The position numbers and the translations under genes are program-made. Of a DNA stretch of 64,000 nucleotides, positions 46,334 to 55,523 are shown one piece after another. Source of the stretch: Methylomonas rapida (GTDB lineage: Bacteria > Pseudomonadota > Gammaproteobacteria > Methylococcales > Methylomonadaceae); NCBI RefSeq assembly GCF_024360925.2, contig NZ_CP113517.1, positions 2,542,001 to 2,606,000 on the forward strand, given 5' to 3'. Under the pieces are notes generated by a model, which was not told the DNA's origin, did no database searches, and was given only the letters and a program-made list of their open reading frames with translations. The stretch's first letter is position 1. Every line of letters begins with the position of its first letter.

Positions 46334-48064
46334 ATGACAACAATTTCCTTCCAATTCACCGAAGAAATGAAAGGCTATCTGAGCCCCGGCAACACCGCCT
46401 TCGCAGACGGTTATCAACAGGGCAAGCAAGATGACCATTACTTCATGTTTCATCTCACCATCCGCACCGAGGACGTCGACGCTTTCCTGTCGTCTCCGGA
46501 ACATCAGGCCGAAGCGACGGGCTATCTGGAAGGCGACCTGATCGGCGGCCGTTGCGCGGTAGAAAAAGGCATCTTCAACCTGTTCGTCGATACGGCCGAC
46601 CTCAACCGCCGGCAGATGCGCTATCGACTGTTTTTCACCGGTCCCAAGGGTAAACCGATGACTTTCAGCGGCGTCAAGGAGATTCAGGACAACGTCGGCC
46701 CGGATCTCTGGAGCGACACCACCACGCTGTACACCAACCTCTACAACGGCCACGTCGAAGCCGCCGACGAGCCCAAGGCCAAGCTGTATGCAGTCGGCAT
46801 CCTGCATATAGAAGCCATGGATTTCATGAAACAGCTGACGACCATACGCGCCGAAGGCGGCAACGCGCTCGACCGCTTCAAGGCCGTCGAGAGCTTCGGC
46901 AAGTTCTTCATGGGCAGTCTGTGGGAAGTCTATGGACCTTCGCTGATGCCGCGAATGGGGGCCTACGAGCGGGAAATCCCGCTATACACGACGGAAGGCG
47001 TCAAGGATGCCGAAATCACCACACATCCCTTCAACACCGCCGATCGTCTGGGCTTGAGCCTACTGCGGTTCCAGCGCAAGCAGTGCGACGACGTCGTCGT
47101 CATCGTGCATGGCTTAACGACTTCTTCGGACATGTTCATCATGCCGGAGCATTACAACCTGGTGCAATACCTTCTCGACAACGGCTTCGGCGACGTCTGG
47201 ACGCTGGACTTTCGGATGAGCAACCGCTTTTCATACAACTTGCACCGCAACAATTTCAACATGGACGACATCGCGATGTACGACTACCCGGCGGCGATTG
47301 CGAAAATACGCGAAGCGGTCGGACCGGATCGGCGCATCCACGTGATCTGCCATTGCCTGGGTTCGGTCTCGTTCACGATGGCCTTGTTCGGCAAGACCGT
47401 CAGCGGCATCCGCAGCGTGATCGCCAACAGCGTGGCGTTGACACCCCGAATTCCGGCCTGGTCCAAAGTCAAATTGTCATTGGGGCCATTGCTGACCGAT
47501 TACGTGCTGGGCCTGGAATATCTGAACCCGTATTGGCGGCGCGAGCCGGGCTGGTCGGTTGGCAAGCTGATAGGCTGGTTCGTGTCGTTTTTCCACCGGG
47601 AATGCGACGTGCCCGAGTGCCACATGCTCAGTTTCATGTGGGGCACCGGCTTTCCGGCCTTGTACAGCCATGAAAACCTGCTGGACGTCACGCACCGCCG
47701 CGGCGGCGACCTCTACGGCGGCGTCAGCGTCAATTATTACCGTCACGTCAACAAGATGGTCAAGGCCAACAACACCGCCGTCAAGTTCAATCCGGCCGAT
47801 CCACGCTACCGTATGCTGCCCGACGATTATTTCCAATACGCGGCCGACATCGAGACGCCGGTGCTGTTCGTGACCGGCGAGAACAACAAGGTGTTCACCG
47901 ACTCGAACATCGTCTGCCACAGACGGCTGGAACAGATCGCGCCGGGCCGCCACCAACTGCACGTCTTCCCCGGCTACGGCCACCAGGACGTATTCATGGG
48001 TAAGGACGTTGCCAAGGACATATTCCCCCGCTTCCTGCAATTCCTTCAAGAAAATCGCAACTAG
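46334..48064 (+). CDS. Alpha/beta hydrolase with extra N-terminal domain and Cys nucleophile
   Basis: This encodes 576 residues. Residues 1-200 form a domain also seen beside or fused to GMC oxidases (MTFSGVKEIQDNVGPDLWSD). Residues about 240-576 are an alpha/beta hydrolase, with the oxyanion region VIVHGLTTSSDMF and a nucleophile elbow reading CHCLGS with Cys341 where Ser is usual. The terminal acid lies near TGENNKVF and the His in GYGHQDVFMG. A Cys nucleophile recalls dienelactone hydrolase. It follows the GMC gene by about 90 bases and precedes the phosphoesterase gene by 10. It may act on the product of the GMC enzyme. Confidence 0.8.
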   Translation: MTTISFQFTEEMKGYLSPGNTAFADGYQQGKQDDHYFMFHLTIRTEDVDAFLSSPEHQAEATGYLEGDLIGGRCAVEKGIFNLFVDTADLNRRQMRYRLFFTGPKGKPMTFSGVKEIQDNVGPDLWSDTTTLYTNLYNGHVEAADEPKAKLYAVGILHIEAMDFMKQLTTIRAEGGNALDRFKAVESFGKFFMGSLWEVYGPSLMPRMGAYEREIPLYTTEGVKDAEITTHPFNTADRLGLSLLRFQRKQCDDVVVIVHGLTTSSDMFIMPEHYNLVQYLLDNGFGDVWTLDFRMSNRFSYNLHRNNFNMDDIAMYDYPAAIAKIREAVGPDRRIHVICHCLGSVSFTMALFGKTVSGIRSVIANSVALTPRIPAWSKVKLSLGPLLTDYVLGLEYLNPYWRREPGWSVGKLIGWFVSFFHRECDVPECHMLSFMWGTGFPALYSHENLLDVTHRRGGDLYGGVSVNYYRHVNKMVKANNTAVKFNPADPRYRMLPDDYFQYAADIETPVLFVTGENNKVFTDSNIVCHRRLEQIAPGRHQLHVFPGYGHQDVFMGKDVAKDIFPRFLQFLQENRN

Positions 48065-48074
48065 GAGGCGGCTC

Positions 48075-49259
48075 ATGCAAACCGACAGTCTCAAAATCAC
48101 GCTGGAGACCTTGCAGCCCGAACGCCAAGCGTCAGCTGAGCCGCGAAACCGTTTATGCATCGCCATCAGCGACGTGCATTTCACCGACGGCACCGTCGGC
48201 ACCCAAAACGCCGAAGCAACGGCCTGGAAGGATTTTTTCAGCGAAATCGTCAGCACCTGCCGGGAAGACGCCATTGACGACCTGACGCTGCTGCTGGTCG
48301 GCGATGTCGCCGACATGATACGCACGGCGGTCTGGGCGCAGGAAGGCGTCTATCCCTGGGAACGTACGCATGCCAACTTTTCGCCGGCGCCACGAAAAAT
48401 CATGCATCGCATCGCCGACTTGCACGCCGGCGAACCTGGGCAATCCGCGGGACATGATTCCTGCGGCTTCTTTCATCACCTGCAAAATCTTCCGGCGCAA
48501 CTCGCGGGTGTGCGCGTCGAAACCATCGTCCTGCTCGGCAATCACGACAAGGAAATCCTCGCCGACCCCGAGGCCCTGACGATATTTTACGAGCGTTGCC
48601 TGGGACGAAAAGTGGTGGATTTGAGCCCGGAATATCGGCGCTGGATAGGCCGAATGTACGGCGACGAAAAACGGTTTGCAGATCCTTCAAGCGTGCCGTG
48701 GCTACCCTTTTATTGGGGGGACGCGGACCTTAGGCTGTTCGTCACGCACGGCCAATGGCGCGATCCGGATAACAGCCGCGCCGTCGAGGCGCAAGGCAAT
48801 CTGCCGGCCTGGCAGGTCGGCGACGGGTGGCGGGCCGATGTCTGGCAAAAGCTGGATTACCGGCCCTTTACCGATCCCTGTTTCGGCGATACCGTCGCGG
48901 CCGGAGTGTTGTCGACCTTCATTTATCAAGCCAAGCGAAAACTGGCGAATTTGCCAGACCCGGAACTGCCTCGCCTCATGCGCATACTCGACGAACTCGA
49001 TCTTTATCGGCCGTCGTCGGATGCCAAGGTCGAATACACCGGCCAGGATTCGGTATTGGACAAGCCCAATTTTTCCTATATCAACTTCGGCACTTGGCAC
49101 GATCAGATCGTCGACAAGGAAAACGGCGGCTATCGGCGCCGCGGCGTCGGCAGAGCCCTGTTCGTACAGCATCTGCAAAAAGAGCACGGCAAGAGCAAGC
49201 GCTATCGCTACTTCGTCCAGGACGGTATCCAATGGAGCGACCGCATGGACCAGTGGTAA
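48075..49259 (+). CDS. Calcineurin-like metallophosphoesterase
   Basis: This encodes 394 residues from MQTDSLKITL, with ribosome site GGAGG. The metal-site motifs are in order: ISDVHF (DxH), VGDVADM (GD), LLGNHDKE (GNHD) and FVTHGQW (GH-type). The family hydrolyses phosphomono- or diesters with two metal ions. There is no signal peptide. It starts 10 bases after the hydrolase gene, so it is cotranscribed. Its substrate is probably tied to the lipid- or sterol-like chemistry of the neighbouring genes, but this is inference. Confidence 0.87.
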   Translation: MQTDSLKITLETLQPERQASAEPRNRLCIAISDVHFTDGTVGTQNAEATAWKDFFSEIVSTCREDAIDDLTLLLVGDVADMIRTAVWAQEGVYPWERTHANFSPAPRKIMHRIADLHAGEPGQSAGHDSCGFFHHLQNLPAQLAGVRVETIVLLGNHDKEILADPEALTIFYERCLGRKVVDLSPEYRRWIGRMYGDEKRFADPSSVPWLPFYWGDADLRLFVTHGQWRDPDNSRAVEAQGNLPAWQVGDGWRADVWQKLDYRPFTDPCFGDTVAAGVLSTFIYQAKRKLANLPDPELPRLMRILDELDLYRPSSDAKVEYTGQDSVLDKPNFSYINFGTWHDQIVDKENGGYRRRGVGRALFVQHLQKEHGKSKRYRYFVQDGIQWSDRMDQW

Positions 49260-49410
49260 CGGCAGGATTTGCCCGGACCAAAGGGCGGCTGATCCACAAA
49301 GCACTCTGAAAGCAGCGAGACTTTATGACTACTCGCGTTTTTGGGGTGTTTCAGGGATCACCCGTGTTTGGGCCTCATTGTATTGACGTCAACCCAACAA
49401 GAGAATCACC

Positions 49411-50787
49411 ATGACAAGCAACAGTGCAACCGATCAACGCCTCATGCCCGGCCAACGGGTATCCGACTGGGGCAGAATGAAATACGCCAACGTCGCCAAC
49501 ATCGCCCGCCCCCAAACCGAGGACGATTTGCGCGCCATTCTTGCCCATGCTAAGGAACACGACTTGAAAATCTCGGTTCGCGGCATCGGCCATAACACGG
49601 TCGGACAAAGCATCGTCGACAACGGCATCATGATCGACATGATGGCGATGAATCAAATCATCGAACTGAACGAACAGGCCAAGACCCTCAGGGTACAGGC
49701 CGGCGCGACCTGGGCGCAATTGACGCCGTTGCTGGAACAAAAGCGCCTGAGCCTGTCGACCAAGCAGGAGTTCAACATTTTCTCGGTGGGCGGCTCGTTG
49801 GCCGCGAATATCCACGGCAAGTCCATCGATTACGCGGCACTGATCACCCATGTCAAATCCTTCCGCATATTGACCGCCGACGGTGAAATCATCGAAGCCA
49901 GCCGCGAGCATAACTACGCTTTGTTCCGCGCCGCAATCGGCGGTTGGGGCTTGCTCGGCATCGTCGTCGACGTTACCTTCCAGTTGATCGACGACCGCAT
50001 CGTCGAGAAATCCGAAGTGGTTTACATGAAACGCGAGCCTCTGCTCGATGCCTACAGAGAACGCATCCAGCGCGACCCGGCCGCGACGCCGCTGTGCTAT
50101 GGCTTTTTGGATACCAGCTTCGACAATGGCTATTACTTGACTTACCGTTACCTGGAATCCGGCGAGACTTATAGCCTGGATGAACTCAAGCGCGACGAAA
50201 CCCATCCTCTCGTCGTCGACATTCTGGTCTGGCTGCAGCGGCGCTGCGCTTTCGTCCGCCGCAAAGCCTTCAACTTGACCTGGGCGACCAGCGGCAATCC
50301 GGACAAGACCTTGTTGAGCCGGCGCCTGCTGTTGTGGGACAAGCCGCCCAAGGCTTTCAACGACTTGCTGCTGCAGAAATATTACCTGCCGCTAGACCGG
50401 TTTCAGGGTTTTCTGGGCAAAGCCCAGACGATTTTCCAGCGCTACGAGAAAGACATCAAGCTGATGATGCTGCATTTTCGCTTTCAGCCCGCCAATAACG
50501 AGGCGATGCTGGCATCCTTACAGCAGGAAGCCATGTGCTTCTTCCCGGTTTATCTGGCGGAAAAGGACGATGCCAACTGGGTAGCCGTCTACGAAAAGGT
50601 CAGTCACGAATTGGTCGAGGAAGTTCTGGCGCATGGCGGCAGCTTTTACCTGACCTTCGTGCCGGCCACGCTGGACCAGGTGCGCCGGGCGTTTCCCCAC
50701 TGGAATGATTTCGTCGAGACCAAGCGGCGCTACGATCCGGAAGAGCGTTTCACCAGCCTGTTCTACGAAAATCTTCGAGCCGGCTGA
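49411..50787 (+). CDS. FAD-linked oxidase (VAO family)
   Basis: This encodes 458 residues. The N-terminal FAD-binding domain of the VAO/gulonolactone-oxidase type shows SVRGIGHNTVGQSIV and GGSLAANIHGKSID. The C-terminal ~150 residues include FYLTFVPATLDQVRRAFP, then RYDPEERFTS, which resembles the end of aldonolactone and decaprenylphosphoryl-ribose oxidases. The exact substrate cannot be assigned. It follows the phosphoesterase gene by about 150 bases and ends before a strong bidirectional hairpin. Confidence 0.85.
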   Translation: MTSNSATDQRLMPGQRVSDWGRMKYANVANIARPQTEDDLRAILAHAKEHDLKISVRGIGHNTVGQSIVDNGIMIDMMAMNQIIELNEQAKTLRVQAGATWAQLTPLLEQKRLSLSTKQEFNIFSVGGSLAANIHGKSIDYAALITHVKSFRILTADGEIIEASREHNYALFRAAIGGWGLLGIVVDVTFQLIDDRIVEKSEVVYMKREPLLDAYRERIQRDPAATPLCYGFLDTSFDNGYYLTYRYLESGETYSLDELKRDETHPLVVDILVWLQRRCAFVRRKAFNLTWATSGNPDKTLLSRRLLLWDKPPKAFNDLLLQKYYLPLDRFQGFLGKAQTIFQRYEKDIKLMMLHFRFQPANNEAMLASLQQEAMCFFPVYLAEKDDANWVAVYEKVSHELVEEVLAHGGSFYLTFVPATLDQVRRAFPHWNDFVETKRRYDPEERFTSLFYENLRAG

Positions 50788-50796
50788 TAACGGCAG

Positions 50797-50845
50797 AGGC
50801 GCCGATTCGTTCAGTTCTTGCCCAACCGAGCGCGAATCGGCGCCT
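50797..50845. terminator. Bidirectional hairpin between the FAD oxidase and alcohol dehydrogenase genes
   Basis: AGGCGCCGATTCG (50797-50809) pairs exactly with CGAATCGGCGCCT (50833-50845) around a 23-base loop, between convergent genes. Confidence 0.7.
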
Positions 50846-50886
50846 GAACCATTCCGTCTGAACCCGCAGAATGGTTGCCGGCCCTG

Positions 50887-51915
50887 TCATTGGCCAATCC
50901 TCAGCACCTTCGCACCGCGAATCTTGCCCATTTTCAATTCCAATAAAGCCTCATTGGCCTGCGCCAATTCGAAAACCTGCACGGTAGGTCGTAGTTTCAT
51001 CTCGGCAGCCAGGCTCAAAAACTCCGCCACATCCCGGCGCGTGATGTTGGCGACGCTTTTGATTTCTTTTTCCCGCCACAAATGTTGCGGATAATCCAGC
51101 GTTAACAGACTGTCGCGGTCGTTTTCCTTGCGTATCGCGTTGATCACCAGCCTGCCGCCCGCCTCCAGATTGGCCAAGGCTTCCACGATGGGCAGCCATG
51201 CCGGCGTGGTATCGATGATGGCATCCAGTTTTTCGGGCGCGCGCTGCGTCGTTTCGCCGGCCCACACGGCTCCCAGTTCAAGCGCAAAGCCTCTTTCCTC
51301 CGCACTGCGGGCAAACACATAAATATCGCTGACGGGAAACAAGTGCTTTGCCATTTCAAGCACTAGATGCGCCGAGGCGCCAAAGCCGGTCAACCCCAGG
51401 CGCTGGCCGTTTTTCAAGCCGGTCAGGCGCAAGGATCGATAGCCGATGGCGCCGGCGCACAGCAACGGCGCGGCTTGCTCATCGGTAAACGCATCCGGTA
51501 TGGCATGGGCAAAATCGGCGGAAACCGTCATGTATTCGGCATACCCGCCATTGGCGTCCCGGCCGGTCGCGGCAAAGTCGGGGCATAGATTTTCATTGCC
51601 GGCCAAACAAAACTTGCATTGGCCGCAGGCGGTAAAAATCCAGGCCACGCCGACACGCTCATCGCGCCGGAATCCTCGAACCTGAGGCCCCATATCGACA
51701 ACTCGGCCAATCACCTGGTGTCCAAGCACCATCGGCAAGCGCGAAGGGAGCGTCCGGCCTTCGATTTCGTCCAGTTCGGTATGGCAGACACCACATACCG
51801 AGACTTTCAGCAGCAGTTCGTCGTCCGCCGGTTTCGGTTGCGGCAATTCCAGGCATCTCAACGGCGTCCGATTTTGTTTCAGATCACAGAGGCTCTCCAA
51901 GACCATCGCTTTCAT
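50887..51915 (-). CDS. Zinc-dependent alcohol dehydrogenase (MDR family)
   Basis: This encodes 342 residues from MKAMVLESLC. The catalytic zinc site (CGVCHTELDE, then GHQVIGRV) and structural zinc cysteines (CGQCKFCLAGNENLC) are intact, and the NAD(P) fold has GLTGFGASAHL. It interconverts alcohols and aldehydes. It is convergent with the GMC-to-FAD-oxidase run and divergent from pcm, so a link with that run is possible but unproven. The upstream open frame (22 codons) is not family-like. Confidence 0.92.
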   Translation of the reverse strand: MKAMVLESLCDLKQNRTPLRCLELPQPKPADDELLLKVSVCGVCHTELDEIEGRTLPSRLPMVLGHQVIGRVVDMGPQVRGFRRDERVGVAWIFTACGQCKFCLAGNENLCPDFAATGRDANGGYAEYMTVSADFAHAIPDAFTDEQAAPLLCAGAIGYRSLRLTGLKNGQRLGLTGFGASAHLVLEMAKHLFPVSDIYVFARSAEERGFALELGAVWAGETTQRAPEKLDAIIDTTPAWLPIVEALANLEAGGRLVINAIRKENDRDSLLTLDYPQHLWREKEIKSVANITRRDVAEFLSLAAEMKLRPTVQVFELAQANEALLELKMGKIRGAKVLRIGQ

Positions 51916-52031
51916 GCTGCTCCCCTTTCTTGAGTTGGCGCTATACTGGATTTTGAATGGCTGGTGCGCGTTGTCAATCAAAAATACACTGGCTGAGTCG
52001 TCACGGGTTTACCTCAACCAGGAGTCAAACC

Positions 52032-52700
52032 ATGAAAGATCTGGACCACATGTTGCGAGACATCGAGCGCGAGGTCGAATTGACCAGTCATTTCATCGGC
52101 AAGGATGCGCTGGATACCCGCGTGATGACTGCGATGGAAAAAGTCCCCCGGCATGAGTTTTTACCGGAAGATTTACGCTATCAGGCTTACGAAAACGGCC
52201 CGGTGCCCATCGGCTTGGGCCAAACCATTTCCCAACCCTATATCGTGGCCCTGATGACCGACCTGCTCGACAGCAAGCCTTCGGACGTCATCCTGGAAAT
52301 CGGTACCGGCTCGGGTTACCAGGCCGCCGTTTTAGCGCAATTGGTCAGGCAAGTTTTTACGGTGGAAATCCTAGAACGACTGGCCAAGGACGCCGGCAAG
52401 CGCCTGAAAAACCTGGGCTATGCCAATATCACGGTTCGCAATGGCAACGGTTATGACGGTTGGCCGGAACATGCCCCTTTCGACGGCATCATCGTCACCG
52501 CAGCCGCCCCGCATGTACCGCCAGCCTTGATAGCTCAATTGCGGATAGGCGCCAAGCTGGTCATACCGCTCGGAACCCCATACGGTTATCAAGAATTGGT
52601 ATTAATGGAAAAAACCGCCCCCGACGAAATGCAAAGCAAGACCATTCTGGGGGTGCGCTTCGTGCCGCTGACCGGTATTCACGACAAACCCGAAATTTAA
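52032..52700 (+). CDS. pcm: Protein-L-isoaspartate O-methyltransferase
   Basis: This encodes 222 residues from MKDLDHMLRD. The PCMT family motifs are visible: QTISQPYIVALMTDLL, motif I LEIGTGSGYQAAVLAQL, then FDGIIVTAAAPHVPPAL. It repairs isoaspartyl residues using S-adenosylmethionine. It precedes ahcY by 9 bases, so the S-adenosylhomocysteine it makes would be cleared by its operon partner. Confidence 0.95.
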   Translation: MKDLDHMLRDIEREVELTSHFIGKDALDTRVMTAMEKVPRHEFLPEDLRYQAYENGPVPIGLGQTISQPYIVALMTDLLDSKPSDVILEIGTGSGYQAAVLAQLVRQVFTVEILERLAKDAGKRLKNLGYANITVRNGNGYDGWPEHAPFDGIIVTAAAPHVPPALIAQLRIGAKLVIPLGTPYGYQELVLMEKTAPDEMQSKTILGVRFVPLTGIHDKPEI

Positions 52701-52709
52701 GGCCATCGC

Positions 52710-53975
52710 ATGTTCGCCAACGACCACGACATCAAAGACATTGCCCTCGCCGACCAAGGCCGCCAGCGTATCGACTGGGCTTATGCCGAAATGCCGGTGC
52801 TGCAAGCGATTCATCGGCAATTCCTGCAAGAAAAGCCCTTGGCCGGCGCCCGCATCAGCGCTTGCCTGCACATCACCACCGAAACCGCCAATCTGGCCCG
52901 CACGCTCCAAGCGGGCGGCGCCGAATTGGTATTATGCGCCAGCAATCCGCTCTGCACCCAGGACGACGTCGCCGCGGCACTGGTAAAACACTACGACATC
53001 CCTACCTTCGCCATGCGCGGCGAAGACAACCTGACCTATTACCACCACATCGGCAGGGCTTTGGCGCATCGCCCGCAACTGACGATGGACGATGGCGCGG
53101 ATCTGGTCAGCGAACTGCACAAAAATCGCGCCGATTTAGTGGCCGACATGATAGGTGGCAGCGAGGAAACCACGACCGGCGTGATACGGCTGCGGGCGAT
53201 GGCAAAGGACAACGCATTGAAATTTCCGGTGATCGCCGTCAACGACGCCATGACCAAGCATTTGTTCGACAACCGCTACGGGACGGGGCAAAGCACGATA
53301 GACGGCATTATTCGCGCCACCAATATTCTGCTGGCCGGCAAGACCTTTACCGTAGCCGGTTACGGCTGGTGCGGACGCGGTATCGCAATGCGCGCCAAGG
53401 GCCACGGCGCCCGGGTCATCATCACGGAAGTCGATCCCTTGCGTGCCTTGGAAGCCGCGATGGATGGCCACAGCGTGATGCCGATGCTGGAAGCCGCCGC
53501 CCGTTCGGACTTTATCGTCACTGCCACCGGCGACAAGAACGTACTGGACCGCGCGCATTTTCAAGTCATCAAGGATGGCTGCGTGATCGCCAATTCCGGT
53601 CATTTCAACGTCGAGATCAACCTCCCCGCGCTGGAAGCGCTGACCCTGGAAAAACATAAGCCCCGCGAGCACGTGCAAACCCATGTTCTTGGCAATGGCC
53701 GCAAGGTTTGCTTGTTAGCCGAGGGGCGCCTGGTGAATCTGGCCGCCGCCGAAGGCCACCCGGCAGCCGTGATGGACATGAGTTTCGCCAATCAGGCCTT
53801 GAGCATGGCTTATTTGTGGCAGCACGGCGCCAGCCTCGAATGCGCGGTTCATCCAGTGCCAGCCGATATTGACCGCCGCGTCGCACAGATGAAGCTCACG
53901 GCCATGGGGCTCGGCATAGACACGCTCAGCGCGGAACAACGGCATTATTTAAGCACCTGGCAAGAAGGCACTTAA
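52710..53975 (+). CDS. ahcY: Adenosylhomocysteinase
   Basis: This encodes 421 residues. The NAD-binding loop [20 protein letters not shown], substrate residues in [13 protein letters not shown] and [14 protein letters not shown], and the C-terminal [15 protein letters not shown] are intact. It hydrolyses S-adenosylhomocysteine to adenosine and homocysteine. The chain is shorter than the ~470-residue form and lacks the central insert, as in several bacterial and archaeal enzymes. It forms an operon with pcm. Confidence 0.96.
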   Translation: MFANDHDIKDIALADQGRQRIDWAYAEMPVLQAIHRQFLQEKPLAGARISACLHITTETANLARTLQAGGAELVLCASNPLCTQDDVAAALVKHYDIPTFAMRGEDNLTYYHHIGRALAHRPQLTMDDGADLVSELHKNRADLVADMIGGSEETTTGVIRLRAMAKDNALKFPVIAVNDAMTKHLFDNRYGTGQSTIDGIIRATNILLAGKTFTVAGYGWCGRGIAMRAKGHGARVIITEVDPLRALEAAMDGHSVMPMLEAAARSDFIVTATGDKNVLDRAHFQVIKDGCVIANSGHFNVEINLPALEALTLEKHKPREHVQTHVLGNGRKVCLLAEGRLVNLAAAEGHPAAVMDMSFANQALSMAYLWQHGASLECAVHPVPADIDRRVAQMKLTAMGLGIDTLSAEQRHYLSTWQEGT

Positions 53976-54036
53976 GGACGTTGTCAGTAACTTCGTTTTT
54001 TTCGGGTGGGCATGGGGATACTTAGGCTCAATGCAA

Positions 54037-55458
54037 TCATTCCTCTTCTTCTATCAGCGCCTTTAGCCTACCGGAGCTGACCGCGTCAACCAACAACGCA
54101 TAATCCCGCTCGTTCTGATTCGCATAGGCAACGGCAAATTCGCCGATGGCTTGATCGAAGCGGTCCGATTTTCCCAAGTAGCCGCTGATGGTCGCCGCAT
54201 CACCTGAGCGCGCATGAGCGCGCGCCAGGGTCCATGCGCAAAGTTCCGCATAAAGGTGGGATTGCTCGAGTGTTGCTCCCTCGATCGGGGGCGACATTTT
54301 CATATCGCGTAATTGGCGCACAAAGAAATCGCGGCCACTACTCGCCACTCTGGCCCACCCCAAAAAGATGTCGCTGGAAGATTGCATCAGGCGCTGCCCC
54401 ATCACGACGCGTTGAGCATGATTGTCGTAGCGGCTTTTGCCGGCATAAGGCTCCAACACCGAAGGGCAAGCCTCCTTGAACTGCAACAACAAGGCATGGT
54501 TTTCCGCCGAGAAAAACAAGCCGATCGAACAGCGCGTGCCGACACTGCCGATGCCGACTACCTTCATCGCAAAGTCTTCCAGGCGATAGCGGTCGAACAG
54601 CACCCGGCGCTCATGCGACAGCGATTCTCTGTAAGCTTCCAAGCCTTCGCGCACCCTTTGTTCGGCCGCTTCATCCTGGAGGTGAAACAGTACGGGCGGC
54701 TGATCGATGAGCCGGTGGCGGCCGGCGACCGTGGTAGCTATTTTAGGTACCAACTGGTCACCGATGCGCTGCCGCGCTTTCTCTACGATCTGTTCCCGAC
54801 GTTTCCGAATCTTTTCATCCGGCGCCATCTCCAGCAGGGTATCGGCGTCCAAACGGTCATACCAAACTTCCAATGGATTCATCTTGGAATATTCCCGTAA
54901 ATGCTCCCGATAAGCCCGCGCACATTCCGCTGCAGTCGCTTGGGCCTCTGCATCGCTGAAACGTTGATCGCGAGCGGCCACCGCGAAACTGGTAGCCAGA
55001 CGTTTGACATCCCATTCCCAAGGGGCCGGCAAGGTTTCATCGAAATCGTTGATGTCGAAAATCAAATTGCGCTCCGGCGTCGCGAACAAGCCGAAATTGA
55101 GCAAATGGCAATCGCCACAGGCCTGCACCCGCAAACCGGTACTCGGCGTCTGCGCCAGATCATAGGCCATCAAACCGGCCGATCCGCGCAAAAAGGTAAA
55201 TGGGCTCCGTACCATGCGGCCGTAACGAATCGGCACCAACTCGGGCAACCTGCCCCGATTGGACTCTTCCAGGATATCGATCGGATCGCGCCGGCCGGCT
55301 GGCAGCGTCCAGGCGGCGTGGCTGGTGCGAGGCACCTTGTCCCGCAATTGCTTGCCCGCGGCAAGCCGTTCTTCACGGGATTTGAATTCTTGTTTGCCGG
55401 CGTCCTGTGATTTGGGTTCGGCTGATGCTTGCTTGTTTTTCTTCTTGGTATTAGCCAT
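54037..55458 (-). CDS. DUF2252 family protein
   Basis: This encodes 473 residues. The family pattern is clear: RYGRMVRSPFTFLRGSAGLM, then GDCHLLNFGLFATPERN, then DINDFDETLPAPWEWDVKRL, and LHFLW-type helices beyond. The GDCHxxNF and DxNDFDE motifs resemble a protein-kinase-like catalytic site, and the fold is thought to be kinase-like, but no function is established. The first ~30 residues are Lys-rich and disordered. It converges on ahcY. Confidence 0.9.
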   Translation of the reverse strand: MANTKKKNKQASAEPKSQDAGKQEFKSREERLAAGKQLRDKVPRTSHAAWTLPAGRRDPIDILEESNRGRLPELVPIRYGRMVRSPFTFLRGSAGLMAYDLAQTPSTGLRVQACGDCHLLNFGLFATPERNLIFDINDFDETLPAPWEWDVKRLATSFAVAARDQRFSDAEAQATAAECARAYREHLREYSKMNPLEVWYDRLDADTLLEMAPDEKIRKRREQIVEKARQRIGDQLVPKIATTVAGRHRLIDQPPVLFHLQDEAAEQRVREGLEAYRESLSHERRVLFDRYRLEDFAMKVVGIGSVGTRCSIGLFFSAENHALLLQFKEACPSVLEPYAGKSRYDNHAQRVVMGQRLMQSSSDIFLGWARVASSGRDFFVRQLRDMKMSPPIEGATLEQSHLYAELCAWTLARAHARSGDAATISGYLGKSDRFDQAIGEFAVAYANQNERDYALLVDAVSSGRLKALIEEEE

Positions 55459-55523
55459 GACTGACTCCTGATGAAACGAATTAAAGGCAAAACCGACGCT
55501 ATCCCCAAAATTGATAAAAAGAT

